Shown in pieces: positions 33,514 through 42,566 of a stretch of DNA of 64,000 bases. The number at the start of each line of letters is the position of its first letter. Position 1 is the stretch's first letter. Made by a program: the position numbers and the translations under genes. Origin of the DNA: Hyphomicrobiales bacterium (lineage in GTDB: Bacteria > Pseudomonadota > Alphaproteobacteria > Rhizobiales > Rhizobiaceae). The stretch is taken from positions 310,001 through 374,000 of the forward strand of contig UBYX01000003.1 in NCBI GenBank assembly GCA_900469955.1, in the 5' to 3' direction. Below the pieces are notes generated by a model, which worked only from the letters and a program-made list of their open reading frames with translations, made no database searches and had not been told where the DNA came from.

Positions 33514-34451
33514 CAACGCGCCTCCTTGAGCTTCATCGCCACGATTGTCATAAGATGGGTAATGCGGTCGTCCGGACTGAAAGTGTTGCTCTTATCTTTC
33601 ATCAAAGCACGAACCTCAGGCATTGCGCCGAATTGCCCGCTGCTGACCACCTGCATGTAGCACCACCTGCCTGTGCTGGCCTCGGAGACAATGCCGTACG
33701 TTGCCGCCTCCTGCATGTGGCGCTTGGAGAGAACTCGAAGCTCTTCGTCGGTCATATGACGGGTGTGGTTGGGTGCGGCATTCCGCAGATAACGGCACAA
33801 CTCTTCGGACCGATGGTCATAGCGGGCGTCTTCGATTGAACGAATGTCCGTCGGACCAAGCTTCAAAAGTCCTCTTGGCGCTGGTGGCAGATTGCCGGGG
33901 CGGGTAGCTCGCTTGAAGCCACCATAATTCGTGGCATTCACGATAATTGCGTCTGCCGGGCCAAAGATACGGGCAAGGTGCTCAGGCCTGAGCTTGGGCA
34001 GGAAACTACCGATTACATTTGGATCCCAGTGCCTGAAAAGCACGCGCTCATAATGAACCGGCCTATCGCCGGCGGTATTGCTCGCGCCTCGATCGTCGGG
34101 GACCCATATCTCGTTTATGGTTCGCAGATGCTGCCATAAGGCGTTGCCACCATTTGCGCATGACCAGAATACCGCGCAGGGCTTGGCCAGTGCCATTTCA
34201 ACCACATGCGTGCGGGTCTTTTCTTCCTCTAGCTTCACCAACCAAGGTCCATCTCGCCGCATTGCTTCGCTACCGCCGCGCAGGAACAGAGACCGGCTTT
34301 GAATGCCGAGGTCAGCCAATTCATCCTCGACATCGTCGAAATGCGCACCATCAAGAACTGCGAAAAGTGGGCCCGCCAAAGTGTCAAGCGCCTCATGAAA
34401 AGTTCGGTGATCCAGATCGTCTCCGGCACCAGTGACATCAAGTTCCGGCAT
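33513..34451 (-). CDS. DUF4123 effector adaptor (Tap/TEC), module 2
   Basis: A 312-residue DUF4123 protein starting 6 nt after the vgrG stop, where Agrobacterium has tap-1. Matching segments are PLFAVLDGAHFDDVEDEL near residue 27, MRRDGPWLVKLEEEK near 62, PCAVFWSCANGGNALW near 90 and YERVLFRHWDPNV near 135, followed by a helical C-terminal part. It probably recognises the hydrophobic N-terminus of the 192-residue effector candidate and docks it to VgrG. Sequence identity to the module 1 adaptor is obvious by eye through the DUF4123 domain and weaker in the C-terminal part. Confidence 0.88.
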   Translation of the reverse strand: MPELDVTGAGDDLDHRTFHEALDTLAGPLFAVLDGAHFDDVEDELADLGIQSRSLFLRGGSEAMRRDGPWLVKLEEEKTRTHVVEMALAKPCAVFWSCANGGNALWQHLRTINEIWVPDDRGASNTAGDRPVHYERVLFRHWDPNVIGSFLPKLRPEHLARIFGPADAIIVNATNYGGFKRATRPGNLPPAPRGLLKLGPTDIRSIEDARYDHRSEELCRYLRNAAPNHTRHMTDEELRVLSKRHMQEAATYGIVSEASTGRWCYMQVVSSGQFGAMPEVRALMKDKSNTFSPDDRITHLMTIVAMKLKEAR

Positions 34452-34457
34452 GACGCC

Positions 34458-36866
34458 TCACAGCCGCACGAAGGGGGTCGAGGACTGCGACATATTCTTG
34501 AGGCAAGACGCTCCCTTGCCGGGACCGCCTTTCTTAAAGTTTATGCGGTTGCCTTCGACATCGATCTTCAAGGCGTACAGCTTGATGCCCTTTTGGGTAA
34601 TGGAGATATAGCCACCGGGCGCGGATAGTCGAATCTCGTCATCTGCAAAGATTTCCCAGACCTTTGCCTCGCCATGATATTTTTCGCCGGAGATGAGATT
34701 ATAGAGTTTGCCCACATCCACGGAAATCTTCTCTCCGACGGAAAGATGTTGTTCCTTGCCGACCTGGCGCATTTCGGTCTGGCCGATATTGGTGACCTTG
34801 CTCATGCCGATCTGCTCGGCCTTCGCAACGCCCACAGTGGTCGACTGGAAAGACCCGACGATGGTGTTCATGATGCCCGGTAACGGGAAAAGGCCGGAAG
34901 CGTCTTCCCCGACGCCGGTTCCGGAACCGGCGAGAGCCGTGCCGGCGTCAGCGCGCGGATTGGGTCCCGAGACCACTCCTTGGCGACTGCCCAGGCCGCC
35001 TGCGCCGAGGAAGCCTAGCGCGGACGACGCCAGCGTACCAGCAAATGCGGCGACACCCGGACCGCCGCCACCCGCGATCTGCGCTGCCTGCGAAAGAAGA
35101 CCTGACGTCTGCCCTGATAAGCCTTGTACCGCCCCCATCAGAGCCATAGCCATCGGCCCCGTACCGCCGACAACGGTGTTCATCGAGCCGCCGACTTCAT
35201 GCTTCTGGTTGCCTGAGACCTCCACGGCGCGATTGCCTCCAACCGACGCGACTTCGTGGCGATCCACGCGTTTCGTCCGATCGTTCAGTACGCGGGTCGT
35301 CTGATCCTTCTGGGCATGGAAGAACATGTTCTCCCGCCCCGCATCGTCCTCGAAGGACATTTCGTTGAAGCCGGTTCCCTTGTGGGTGTTCGAGCGCATC
35401 ACCATGCGCGTCTTGTTGGCGGGCAGGTCGTAGGGGACGGCATTGGCGGGGTTCGGCACCACGCCGGTCACCAGCGGCCGGTCGGGGTCGCCATCGACGA
35501 AGGCGACCATCACCTCCATGCCAATGCGGGGAATGATCTGGCCGCCCCAGGTGGAGCCCGCCCAGTTCTGCGCCACCCTGACCCAGCAGGTGTCCGATCC
35601 GTCCTTCTTTGCCTTGCGGTCCCAAGGAAACCACAGCTTTATGCGACCATACTGATCCGGATGGATTTCCTCACCGGATGGGCCTGCGACAATCGCCACC
35701 TGCGTACCCTCGATACGCGGCCGCTTCGTCTCTCGATGGGGTGTCATCGGCACGCGCGAGGGCACCGCCTCAAACGTATTCTTGTATTCCGGCTCGTTGG
35801 AATTGGTCTCATAGGAGCGGTCAACAACCGTGTGCACCGCCTTGACCAGCACATGCTCTTCGTACTGATGTTCCGGATGAGCCACTTCATAGGGGGTGAA
35901 GCGGCGGCCGGTTTCGAGAATGCGCGATGTCGAAGCGCCGAAGACCCGATCATGATCGGCCTCACTTGCCTGCATTCTGAGCTTTTCCGCGCGCTCGGCT
36001 TCCGCCACCGTGGAGATGCGGGCCGGATATTCGTAAAGCTCGCGCTTTATGGCGTCTGGCATCTGCACGAGCGAGGGCGTCATCGTGCCGGGCACCATGC
36101 GCGGCGTCTCGAAATTCCAGTCGGCGCCGGCCCTTTGGCCGGGCACATAGGAATAACGCCGGCTCCAGTCGTTGATATGGTTGCGGTCCGACGATCCTTG
36201 CGCCAGCCGGACCTTCGCCTCCCCTTGCGCCGATGGTGAGGGGCCAAGCCATCCGGAAGCGGCATCGGCCACGTGCAGCTTGTGTTTGCCGTCCTCGTGG
36301 CTGAACCAGTAGAACAGACCATCTTCCTCGAAACGCCTTGTTAAATAAGCAAGATCCGTCTCATTCCACTGCACGGAATAGTGTTGCGGTGGTGGAGGCG
36401 TGACGATGCCCGAGATATCCGGTGACGGAATGCCGTGTTCGGAAAACAGCGTCTCGACGATATCGATCGCCGTTTTGTCCATCCAGATGCGGCAATCGGA
36501 GCGGCGGGACAAAAGCCACATCTGAGGCCTCAGCACCATGGAATAGGAGCGCAAGCCACGGGTGATCGGCGGTCCTTCGTTGAGCTCGGTCACCAGTCCG
36601 TTGAACGGCCGGCGAACGGCGCTGCCCTCCTCGCCATCGCCCTGCTGGACTTCGATCGACACATCCACCAGCCGGCCGATCAGTTCCTCCGGCTTGACGA
36701 TCGGCTTCTTGGCACGCGCCGATATCTTGATCTCGAAAAGCGAGGAAACACCCTCCTCGATCGTCACCCGCTCGGGCAGCAACTGATCCTCGCCCAAGGG
36801 CGAGACGATCTTCAGGATGCGGCTCGCCTGGATGAAATCGGCAGAAGAGGATACTAGGTTATCCAT
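34458..36866 (-). CDS. vgrG: VgrG spike protein
   Basis: An 802-residue TssI spike. Residues 1-380 are the gp27-like part (for example VQWNETDLAYLTRRFEEDGLFYWF split near 164), followed by the gp5 OB-fold (EEIHPDQYGRIKLWFPWDRK near 412; GWGGQIIPRIGMEV-type motif) and the beta-helix with DRTKRVDRHEVASVGGNR repeats near 530. About residues 566-660 form an unusual Gly/Ala-rich insertion before the last beta-helix repeats (KVTNIGQTEMRQVGKEQ). The C-terminus has no toxin domain but a short Cys-containing tail that may dock the adaptor or PAAR protein. Two cargo modules follow. Confidence 0.95.
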   Translation of the reverse strand: MDNLVSSSADFIQASRILKIVSPLGEDQLLPERVTIEEGVSSLFEIKISARAKKPIVKPEELIGRLVDVSIEVQQGDGEEGSAVRRPFNGLVTELNEGPPITRGLRSYSMVLRPQMWLLSRRSDCRIWMDKTAIDIVETLFSEHGIPSPDISGIVTPPPPQHYSVQWNETDLAYLTRRFEEDGLFYWFSHEDGKHKLHVADAASGWLGPSPSAQGEAKVRLAQGSSDRNHINDWSRRYSYVPGQRAGADWNFETPRMVPGTMTPSLVQMPDAIKRELYEYPARISTVAEAERAEKLRMQASEADHDRVFGASTSRILETGRRFTPYEVAHPEHQYEEHVLVKAVHTVVDRSYETNSNEPEYKNTFEAVPSRVPMTPHRETKRPRIEGTQVAIVAGPSGEEIHPDQYGRIKLWFPWDRKAKKDGSDTCWVRVAQNWAGSTWGGQIIPRIGMEVMVAFVDGDPDRPLVTGVVPNPANAVPYDLPANKTRMVMRSNTHKGTGFNEMSFEDDAGRENMFFHAQKDQTTRVLNDRTKRVDRHEVASVGGNRAVEVSGNQKHEVGGSMNTVVGGTGPMAMALMGAVQGLSGQTSGLLSQAAQIAGGGGPGVAAFAGTLASSALGFLGAGGLGSRQGVVSGPNPRADAGTALAGSGTGVGEDASGLFPLPGIMNTIVGSFQSTTVGVAKAEQIGMSKVTNIGQTEMRQVGKEQHLSVGEKISVDVGKLYNLISGEKYHGEAKVWEIFADDEIRLSAPGGYISITQKGIKLYALKIDVEGNRINFKKGGPGKGASCLKNMSQSSTPFVRL

Positions 36867-36878
36867 GTGTCGAATCCG

Positions 36879-37808
36879 TTAGCGTTGCTGCGGCCGAGGG
36901 TGGGCTTTGAAATAATTTGGCAATTTCGCCATAAAGGCCTGAAGCATCTTGATATTGGCCTCGTCCGTCACATCACGGAAACTGTCCACCAATACTTGGC
37001 GTTTTGCCTTTCCCTCTGCGCTTCGATAGAAATTCGTCAGGACGGACAGATCGTCTTTGGAAAGTCTTGCGAGGATGAAGGTCAATCGCGCGCTTTCGTT
37101 GGAACGCGCTATGTCCTTCGGAATTGGCTTTTCGTTCGTGCTTCGATCACGTAGTGTCGTCACCACCCCACGCAATTCGCTGCTCAGTTTTTCCTGCGGC
37201 ATGGATGCCAGTTCCATGATTTGGTCTTCCGAAAAAGCTTCGAAGCCGACATACATCACCTGTGCAGTCAACGCTGTTTCCACAGCGAGCGCCGGGCCTG
37301 CCATCTGGTCGGCGAGTTGCAGGATAGACGGGCCGTCTTCGGTGCTGGCGAGGCGAGCCTCGACCTCCTTCACCTGCGTCTGGTCCTGGCTTTCATACAT
37401 TTCGATGGTTGCCTCGCGAGCGTCTTCGAAGGCATCGGCAGCCTTAGTGAAGGCGCCTGCATCAATAGCTCCATCATCGACGCGAGAGAGGTCTTCACGT
37501 ATTCTTGCCTGCATCGTTTTCGGATCGAACGAAGCCTCGATGGCTTGACCTAGTAGTGGTGCCGACTTCGCCGTGTCTTGACTACCCCAATCTGCGGCTG
37601 CCTTCGCCACGCGATCGAGGCTCGACGGTAGCGCGGAGAGCCGCGCTCCCACCTGTTCAATCTGCAGGAGAGCTTCGTCAATGTCATCGGACGCCGAGGC
37701 AAGTGCCGGCAGCGAGATCGCCATGGCGAAAACCATGGCTGCATTCCCTATCGCGCCGAATACCATCCTCGCCTCGGTCCATCGAGACAGCATCGCGGTC
37801 GATTTCAT
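36879..37808 (-). CDS. Secreted protein beside hcp cargo gene, candidate periplasmic immunity
   Basis: A 309-residue protein with an N-terminal hydrophobic segment (IGNAAMVFAMAISLPALASA, residues 17-36) that reads as a Sec signal peptide with cleavage after ALASA. The mature part is helical and acidic; near its C-terminus LTNFYRSAEGKAKRQ faintly resembles the DUF2059 pattern. GAGGTG before ATG 37808 supports the start; GTG 37817 is the alternative. It lies between the 356-residue gene and vgrG, the position of the Tae amidase/Tai immunity pair of Agrobacterium, so an antidote to a periplasm-acting toxin is a reasonable guess, not proven. Confidence 0.65.
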   Translation of the reverse strand: MKSTAMLSRWTEARMVFGAIGNAAMVFAMAISLPALASASDDIDEALLQIEQVGARLSALPSSLDRVAKAAADWGSQDTAKSAPLLGQAIEASFDPKTMQARIREDLSRVDDGAIDAGAFTKAADAFEDAREATIEMYESQDQTQVKEVEARLASTEDGPSILQLADQMAGPALAVETALTAQVMYVGFEAFSEDQIMELASMPQEKLSSELRGVVTTLRDRSTNEKPIPKDIARSNESARLTFILARLSKDDLSVLTNFYRSAEGKAKRQVLVDSFRDVTDEANIKMLQAFMAKLPNYFKAHPRPQQR

Positions 37809-37818
37809 CGACGGCACC

Positions 37819-38889
37819 TCATATCATCCGCACATCGGTGAGCTGCCTGGGACGCGCCTCGTTGGCCAGACGATTGATGATCTGCTCGGCCTTGACGATC
37901 TGTGCATGGTCGGTCGGATCGAGGAATATCCTCATCGCCAAGTTCTGTTCGGGATAGAACCGTCCGTTGCCCGTCCGCATGCTGAGTAGGTCGATGCGCT
38001 CCCGGATGCCGGAACCGACGCTGTCGTATTTGATGCGCTGGCCTTCATCGAAAGGACGGCCCGGCCTCGGGGAGACCTCCTTCGGATAATTGCGATCAGT
38101 GGGCATCTGCGGGATATCCCGCTTACGGTATTCGATTTCCTGCCCGGCAGCAGGTCCCATTGGGGCACGGAAATAGGTGACCAGTTTGTCGGAATCGAGC
38201 ACGGCCGTCATGTAGAACAGCAATTCCATCTTCTGCGCCAGCCTCTGCTCGTCCACGCTCCTCCCGGCTGGAGGATTGCAGAATGGAATGCGGCGGGCCA
38301 GATCGGCGATCTTCGATTTATTTGCCTCGCTGACGGAGGCGTCATCTCGCACGCCCTGGATGAAGTCGTGAACGCAGATATGGTTGACGTTGATGAAATC
38401 TTCGATCTGCGTCATATAGTTGATTGCCGTCGAAGACCCTGCGATTTTTGTACTGCTGGTCAGGCTTTCAGCGGCACGCGTCACCTGCTTGCCGGCTAGC
38501 TTCTTTGCCTCGTCCAGAACACCTCCCAGCGCAAACATGAACGTTTTGTTGCTGGCGGCGACGCTCAGAACCGAAAAGGTACGGTTGAGATTGTTGTTGC
38601 AGATCACGCTCAGCATCGCGCGTCCGGCCAACACCCGCACAGAGGTGGTGGCGAAGGCCGCCATCATGACGCTGCCGCTGACGATCGAGGCGGCGAAAAC
38701 GAAAAGTTCGGCCATCGCGCGATCGCGCTCAGCCTGGGCTTTCGTCTCGCGATTGAAATTTTCCAGTGCAAGATCATAGGCCCGCACATAGGGATTGGCC
38801 ACGTTCAGCTGCCATTGGGACTTGTATTTGGGAAGTTCCAGAAGAATATCGTTCAGGCGCTCGGTTGCTGTCGGCACGACCGTCTCCAT
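37819..38889 (-). CDS. Hypothetical protein downstream of hcp, candidate Hcp-delivered effector
   Basis: A 356-residue protein without signal peptide. A hydrophobic segment at about 60-85 (LFVFAASIVSGSVMMAAFA) and a second, weaker one near 115-125 could insert in membranes; the rest is helical and charged, with Cys at about 97, 173 and 208. No catalytic motif was recognised. It is the first gene after hcp, the slot for Hcp-carried effectors, and is followed 10 nt later by a secreted partner. A pore-forming or membrane-active toxin fits that layout, but a structural accessory role cannot be excluded. The ribosome site is weak, and a 12-bp direct repeat precedes the start. Confidence 0.6.
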   Translation of the reverse strand: METVVPTATERLNDILLELPKYKSQWQLNVANPYVRAYDLALENFNRETKAQAERDRAMAELFVFAASIVSGSVMMAAFATTSVRVLAGRAMLSVICNNNLNRTFSVLSVAASNKTFMFALGGVLDEAKKLAGKQVTRAAESLTSSTKIAGSSTAINYMTQIEDFINVNHICVHDFIQGVRDDASVSEANKSKIADLARRIPFCNPPAGRSVDEQRLAQKMELLFYMTAVLDSDKLVTYFRAPMGPAAGQEIEYRKRDIPQMPTDRNYPKEVSPRPGRPFDEGQRIKYDSVGSGIRERIDLLSMRTGNGRFYPEQNLAMRIFLDPTDHAQIVKAEQIINRLANEARPRQLTDVRMI

Positions 38890-38997
38890 TGTCCAAAGCA
38901 GAATTGTCCAAAGCCGAAATAGGGCTCATAGCGCATTCGCGAAAACCGTCGTTTCCCGTTGTCGGCGCGAGCGGCATGGCGATCTTTTTGACTGACG

Positions 38998-39024
38998 CAG
39001 CGCCGACCCCGAGGATCGGCACTG
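38998..39024 (-). terminator. Hairpin downstream of hcp
   Basis: CAGTGCCGATCC / GGTCGGCGCTG on the minus strand form about 11 bp with one G-U pair, one bulge and a TCGG loop, 18 nt after the hcp stop. No U-run follows. It probably stabilises or partly terminates hcp mRNA, letting Hcp be made in excess of the cargo genes behind it. Confidence 0.45.
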
Positions 39025-39041
39025 CAGTTTTCGAAAAAACC

Positions 39042-39518
39042 TTAAGCCGCCTTGGTGGTGGCAAGGTCGTAGGACGCGATCATCGGCGACTGCGGCTTCT
39101 GCATATCGTCGTATGGCGTGTACTTCACTTCCATCTTGGTGAAGTTCAGCTTGATCGTTTCGACCGGACGGTCGCCGTTGGAGTCGATCGAATAGCTGGC
39201 GATCAGGGTGTTGGTCAGCGTGTATTCGATGTAGGTTTCACCGGGATTGCCGGTGGTGACAAGGTGGATGACGGTGCGCTTGCCGGTGCGGCCCGAGCAG
39301 GCTTCCTGGAAGAGTTTGGTCGACGAGGAGTCGCTGACCTTGGTCAGGATGACTTCCGATACAGTTGGCTCGGAAGCTTCACGGTTTGCCGCGGAACCGG
39401 CAGACGTGTTCATGTTGCGGGAGACGTTCCAGTGAATGGCTTCGATATCCATCCACTTGCGATGCTGCTCGTGAGTCGCGTCGCCCTGAATACCCTCGAT
39501 CTGCAGATAAATCGGCAT
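39042..39518 (-). CDS. hcp: Hcp tube protein
   Basis: A 158-residue TssD subunit; hexameric rings of it stack into the inner tube that is fired from the sheath. The start MPIYLQIEGIQGDATHE and the segments WMDIEAIHWNVSRN, LTKVSDSSSTKLFQEACSG and the C-terminal KLNFTKMEVKYTPYD are typical of the family. CAGGAGAG before the ATG is a strong ribosome site, fitting high expression. It lies 38 nt behind tssH on the same strand, with a 3' hairpin before the cargo genes. Confidence 0.96.
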   Translation of the reverse strand: MPIYLQIEGIQGDATHEQHRKWMDIEAIHWNVSRNMNTSAGSAANREASEPTVSEVILTKVSDSSSTKLFQEACSGRTGKRTVIHLVTTGNPGETYIEYTLTNTLIASYSIDSNGDRPVETIKLNFTKMEVKYTPYDDMQKPQSPMIASYDLATTKAA

Positions 39519-39556
39519 GCTATTAACTCTCCTGTAAGGGTTTTGCCTAGTTGCTG

Positions 39557-42334
39557 CTAAGGCGCAGTCGCCTTTCTTGCTGCTCCTCCCCGAGAACTTT
39601 TTCGCTTCGGGGCTTCTTCATCCGCCTGCCGGTCTTTTACTGGTTCGGCGAATTGTGTGCGAACGGGCGCGTCTTCGGCACGAATGCCGAAACGCTGGCC
39701 GTCGTAACTGATAATCACCTCGGTTATTTTGCGGTCGTCGGCAACCGCATCGAGGAACAAGGTCGAAAGCATCGGCAGGAGGTCGCGCGCAATCATGACC
39801 TCGATTGTGCGCGCGCCCATCTCGCTCATCTTGGCTCGGGAAATCAGCACCTCCCGCGCTTCAGGAGAAAGCATGAGGTCAGCGCCATAGGCCGCGCTGA
39901 CTCGCTCTTGGATGCGGCCAATCTGGATATCGATGATGCCGGACAAAGTCTCGCGGCCGAGCGGCATGAAAGGCAGTATGGTGGTACGCCCGAGGAATGC
40001 GGGTTTGAAATGGTTTTGCAGTTCAGGCAGCAGCAGCGTCTCCAGTGCCTCGCCCTCAGGCATGGTGTCCGGATCGGCCGAAAGGCTTGCCAAGAGCTCG
40101 GATCCCGTATTCGCCGTCATGAAGATCGTCGTATTCTTGAAATCGATGTCGCGGCCTTCGCCGTCGCGAAGCGTGCCCTTGTCGAAGACCTGATAGAAGA
40201 TCTCCTGGACGCCTGGATGGGCCTTGTCGATCTCGTCGAGCAACAGCACGCCATAGGGGCGCCGGCGGACTGCTTCGGTCAGAACGCCCCCCTCTCCATA
40301 TCCGACATAACCGGGTGGAGAACCGAGCAGCATCGAGATCTTATGCTCTTCCTTGAACTCCGACATGTTGATCGTCGTGAGATACTGATTGCCGCCATAG
40401 AGGATGTCGGCGAGCGACAGCGCTGTTTCGGTCTTGCCTGTCCCTGACATCCCGACCAGCAGGAAGACGGCCGGTGGCCGACGCGGATCGGAAAGCCCCG
40501 CTCGAGCTGCTCGCATGGCGGATGCGATCCGATCGATCACATAATCTTGGCCAAGCACGCGCTCCTTGAGGCGGGCATCGAGCGTCTTCACCGTCTCGAT
40601 CTGGTCCGACAGGAGCCTCCCAACCGGGATTCCCGTCCACCGGGCAAGAATTGTCGCGACCACATCCTTGTCGACCACACGCGGGACAAGGGGTGTTTCC
40701 CCGGCCGCCTCTGCAAGCCCTTTCTCTGCGATGGTCAACGCGGCTCGCGCACTTTCCGGCGTCATGGCATGCGGGGGGAAAGGCGCGACATTGGTGCCTT
40801 CCGCGTCGTCTTCGGGCGCGGCGAGCGGCAGGGCACCTGCATCCGAGGTGAAAACCGCCTCGAGGCGATCGGCTTCGCGCACGAGCCGTAATTCCTCGTC
40901 GAATTTTGTTTGCGCAGCGCCAATTTGGACGGCGATGTCTTCGCGGGCTTCAGCAATTTCTGCCAGCCGTGCAACAGCCTGAGGTGTTTGAGGCTCCTCT
41001 CTCAGCCAGTTCGCCTCCGCGTCCAGCAGATCTCGCTCATTGATGAGCAACTTCAACGCCTCCGGCGTTGTCTGGCGCGCAAGCGCAACGGCAGCCGCGG
41101 CGGTATCGAGAAGGCTGATGGCTTTGTCGGGAAGCTGCCGGGCCGGCAGATAACGAGCCGACAGCCGCACGGCAGCAACGATCGCTTCGTCGCGGATACG
41201 AACTCGATGATGTGTCTTGAGCTTCGCCGCTACGCCGCGCAGCATACGGATGGCAGTATCCTCTTCCGGCTCCTGCACATGCACGGTCTGGAAGCGTCGG
41301 GTGAGCGCTGCATCCTTTTCGATGAAACGCTTGTATTCTCCCCAGGTGGTCGCTGCGATGGTGCGCAGTTCACCACGGGCCAGAGCCGGTTTCAATATAT
41401 TGGCCGCATCGCCTTGACCGGCCTGTCCTCCGGCTCCGATCAGTCCATGCGCCTCGTCGATGAACAGAATGACCGGTTGTGGTGACGCCTTGACCGCGTC
41501 AACCACGCCATGCAGGCGCCGTTCGAATTCCCCTTTGACGCCGGCGCCCGCCTGCAAGAGACTGAGATCGAGCAAAAGGAGTCTGACATTCCTGAGCCGA
41601 TCAGGCACGTTGCCAGCCGCTATCTCCAGAGCTAGCGCCTCCGCCACCGCGGTTTTGCCGACGCCGGCTTCGCCGACCAGGATGGGATTGTTCTGGCGCC
41701 TTCGCGTCAGAATGTCGATTATCTGACGCAGTTCCTGATCCCGGCCGATAACCGGATCGATCCGTCCGGCGCCGGCATCGGCCGTCATGTCGCGAGTATA
41801 GAGCCGCAGGAACTCATTCTCGCCGGATGAAAAAACCGGCGCATCCAGCGCCGGCTCGGAAACAGTCGGATGGCGGACACCCGCCTTGCGCATGAGGTCC
41901 TCGAGCATCGCGCGATCGAGACCGCGCAAGGACGGCGCCACACCGCGCACAATGGCGCGCAAACTCTGGTCGTCGATCAGGGCAGAGAGCACGTCCGGCA
42001 ACGTCACTACGTCACGGCCCCATTGAAGCGAGGCGACCAGCCAGGCTTCACGCCCCAACAGGAGCAGGTTCTGAGACAGCGAAAGCGCGCTTCCCGGGTC
42101 TCGTGCAATGTCGGCGACCGCCACATCCAGCTCCTGCCGCAATGTAGTGCCGGGAAGCGCGAGCTCCTCGAAAAGTGCAGAAAATTGAGGAATGTCAAGC
42201 ATGGCGCGAAGCCAGTGAGCAATCTCGACCACGGGATGCTGCTGTCTTGCCGCGAGCGATGCCGCTGTCTCAAGACCGACACGCAGATTTGGCTCAAGCG
42301 TTCTGATGAGACGGTTGAGGTCGATGTCTGACAT
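39557..42334 (-). CDS. tssH: TssH (ClpV) AAA+ ATPase
   Basis: A 925-residue AAA+ disaggregase that takes apart contracted TssB/TssC sheaths for reuse. The N-terminal Clp-N repeats span about 10-155; D1 has Walker A GEAGVGKT at 221-228 and Walker B ILFIDEAHG; a coiled-coil middle domain follows near 420-530; D2 has Walker A GMSGTGKT near 628 and LLLDEIDKAHP. The C-terminal tail is Arg/Lys-rich. The frame is open to 42424, but MSDIDLNRLIRTL at 42334 is the natural ClpV start. It is divergent to tssA and heads the hcp-vgrG cargo transcript, as atu4344 does. Confidence 0.95.
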   Translation of the reverse strand: MSDIDLNRLIRTLEPNLRVGLETAASLAARQQHPVVEIAHWLRAMLDIPQFSALFEELALPGTTLRQELDVAVADIARDPGSALSLSQNLLLLGREAWLVASLQWGRDVVTLPDVLSALIDDQSLRAIVRGVAPSLRGLDRAMLEDLMRKAGVRHPTVSEPALDAPVFSSGENEFLRLYTRDMTADAGAGRIDPVIGRDQELRQIIDILTRRRQNNPILVGEAGVGKTAVAEALALEIAAGNVPDRLRNVRLLLLDLSLLQAGAGVKGEFERRLHGVVDAVKASPQPVILFIDEAHGLIGAGGQAGQGDAANILKPALARGELRTIAATTWGEYKRFIEKDAALTRRFQTVHVQEPEEDTAIRMLRGVAAKLKTHHRVRIRDEAIVAAVRLSARYLPARQLPDKAISLLDTAAAAVALARQTTPEALKLLINERDLLDAEANWLREEPQTPQAVARLAEIAEAREDIAVQIGAAQTKFDEELRLVREADRLEAVFTSDAGALPLAAPEDDAEGTNVAPFPPHAMTPESARAALTIAEKGLAEAAGETPLVPRVVDKDVVATILARWTGIPVGRLLSDQIETVKTLDARLKERVLGQDYVIDRIASAMRAARAGLSDPRRPPAVFLLVGMSGTGKTETALSLADILYGGNQYLTTINMSEFKEEHKISMLLGSPPGYVGYGEGGVLTEAVRRRPYGVLLLDEIDKAHPGVQEIFYQVFDKGTLRDGEGRDIDFKNTTIFMTANTGSELLASLSADPDTMPEGEALETLLLPELQNHFKPAFLGRTTILPFMPLGRETLSGIIDIQIGRIQERVSAAYGADLMLSPEAREVLISRAKMSEMGARTIEVMIARDLLPMLSTLFLDAVADDRKITEVIISYDGQRFGIRAEDAPVRTQFAEPVKDRQADEEAPKRKSSRGGAARKATAP

Positions 42335-42566
42335 CCGCCAAGCCCTGTCTTTTGGGTCGAAATTCAGTGTTCTCTTAGATGCGAGGCAACAACTAGGGCG
42401 GTTACCGGGGCTTGTCCAGATCAAAATTCGCGCTATTTCGGAAATAACTGAAATCGGTAGACGTCACAAATCTGTCATTCTTCCGGTACGGTTGACAAGC
42501 CAGTATAGGCACCACAAGATGCTAGTTAACTAACTTTACCCAGTGATTTTGGGGGGAAAAATAAGA
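42335..42566. promoter_or_regulatory. Divergent T6SS promoter region
   Basis: The 232 bp between tssH and tssA must carry both operon promoters. On the plus strand TTGACA (42492-42497) is followed after 17 bp by CAAGAT (42515-42520), a plausible sigma-70 type promoter for tssA. A perfect palindrome TAGTTAACTA (42523-42532) lies at the expected start site and could be an operator. GGGGGGA (42551-42557) is the tssA ribosome site. This stretch is richer in A/T than the genes. No sigma-54 GG-N10-GC element was spotted. Confidence 0.5.

Noticed and set aside
29226-39518. Search for integrase, transposase, tRNA or flanking repeats marking the T6SS cargo region as an island
   Set aside because: None was found; acquisition is suggested only by base composition of one immunity gene and by module duplication.
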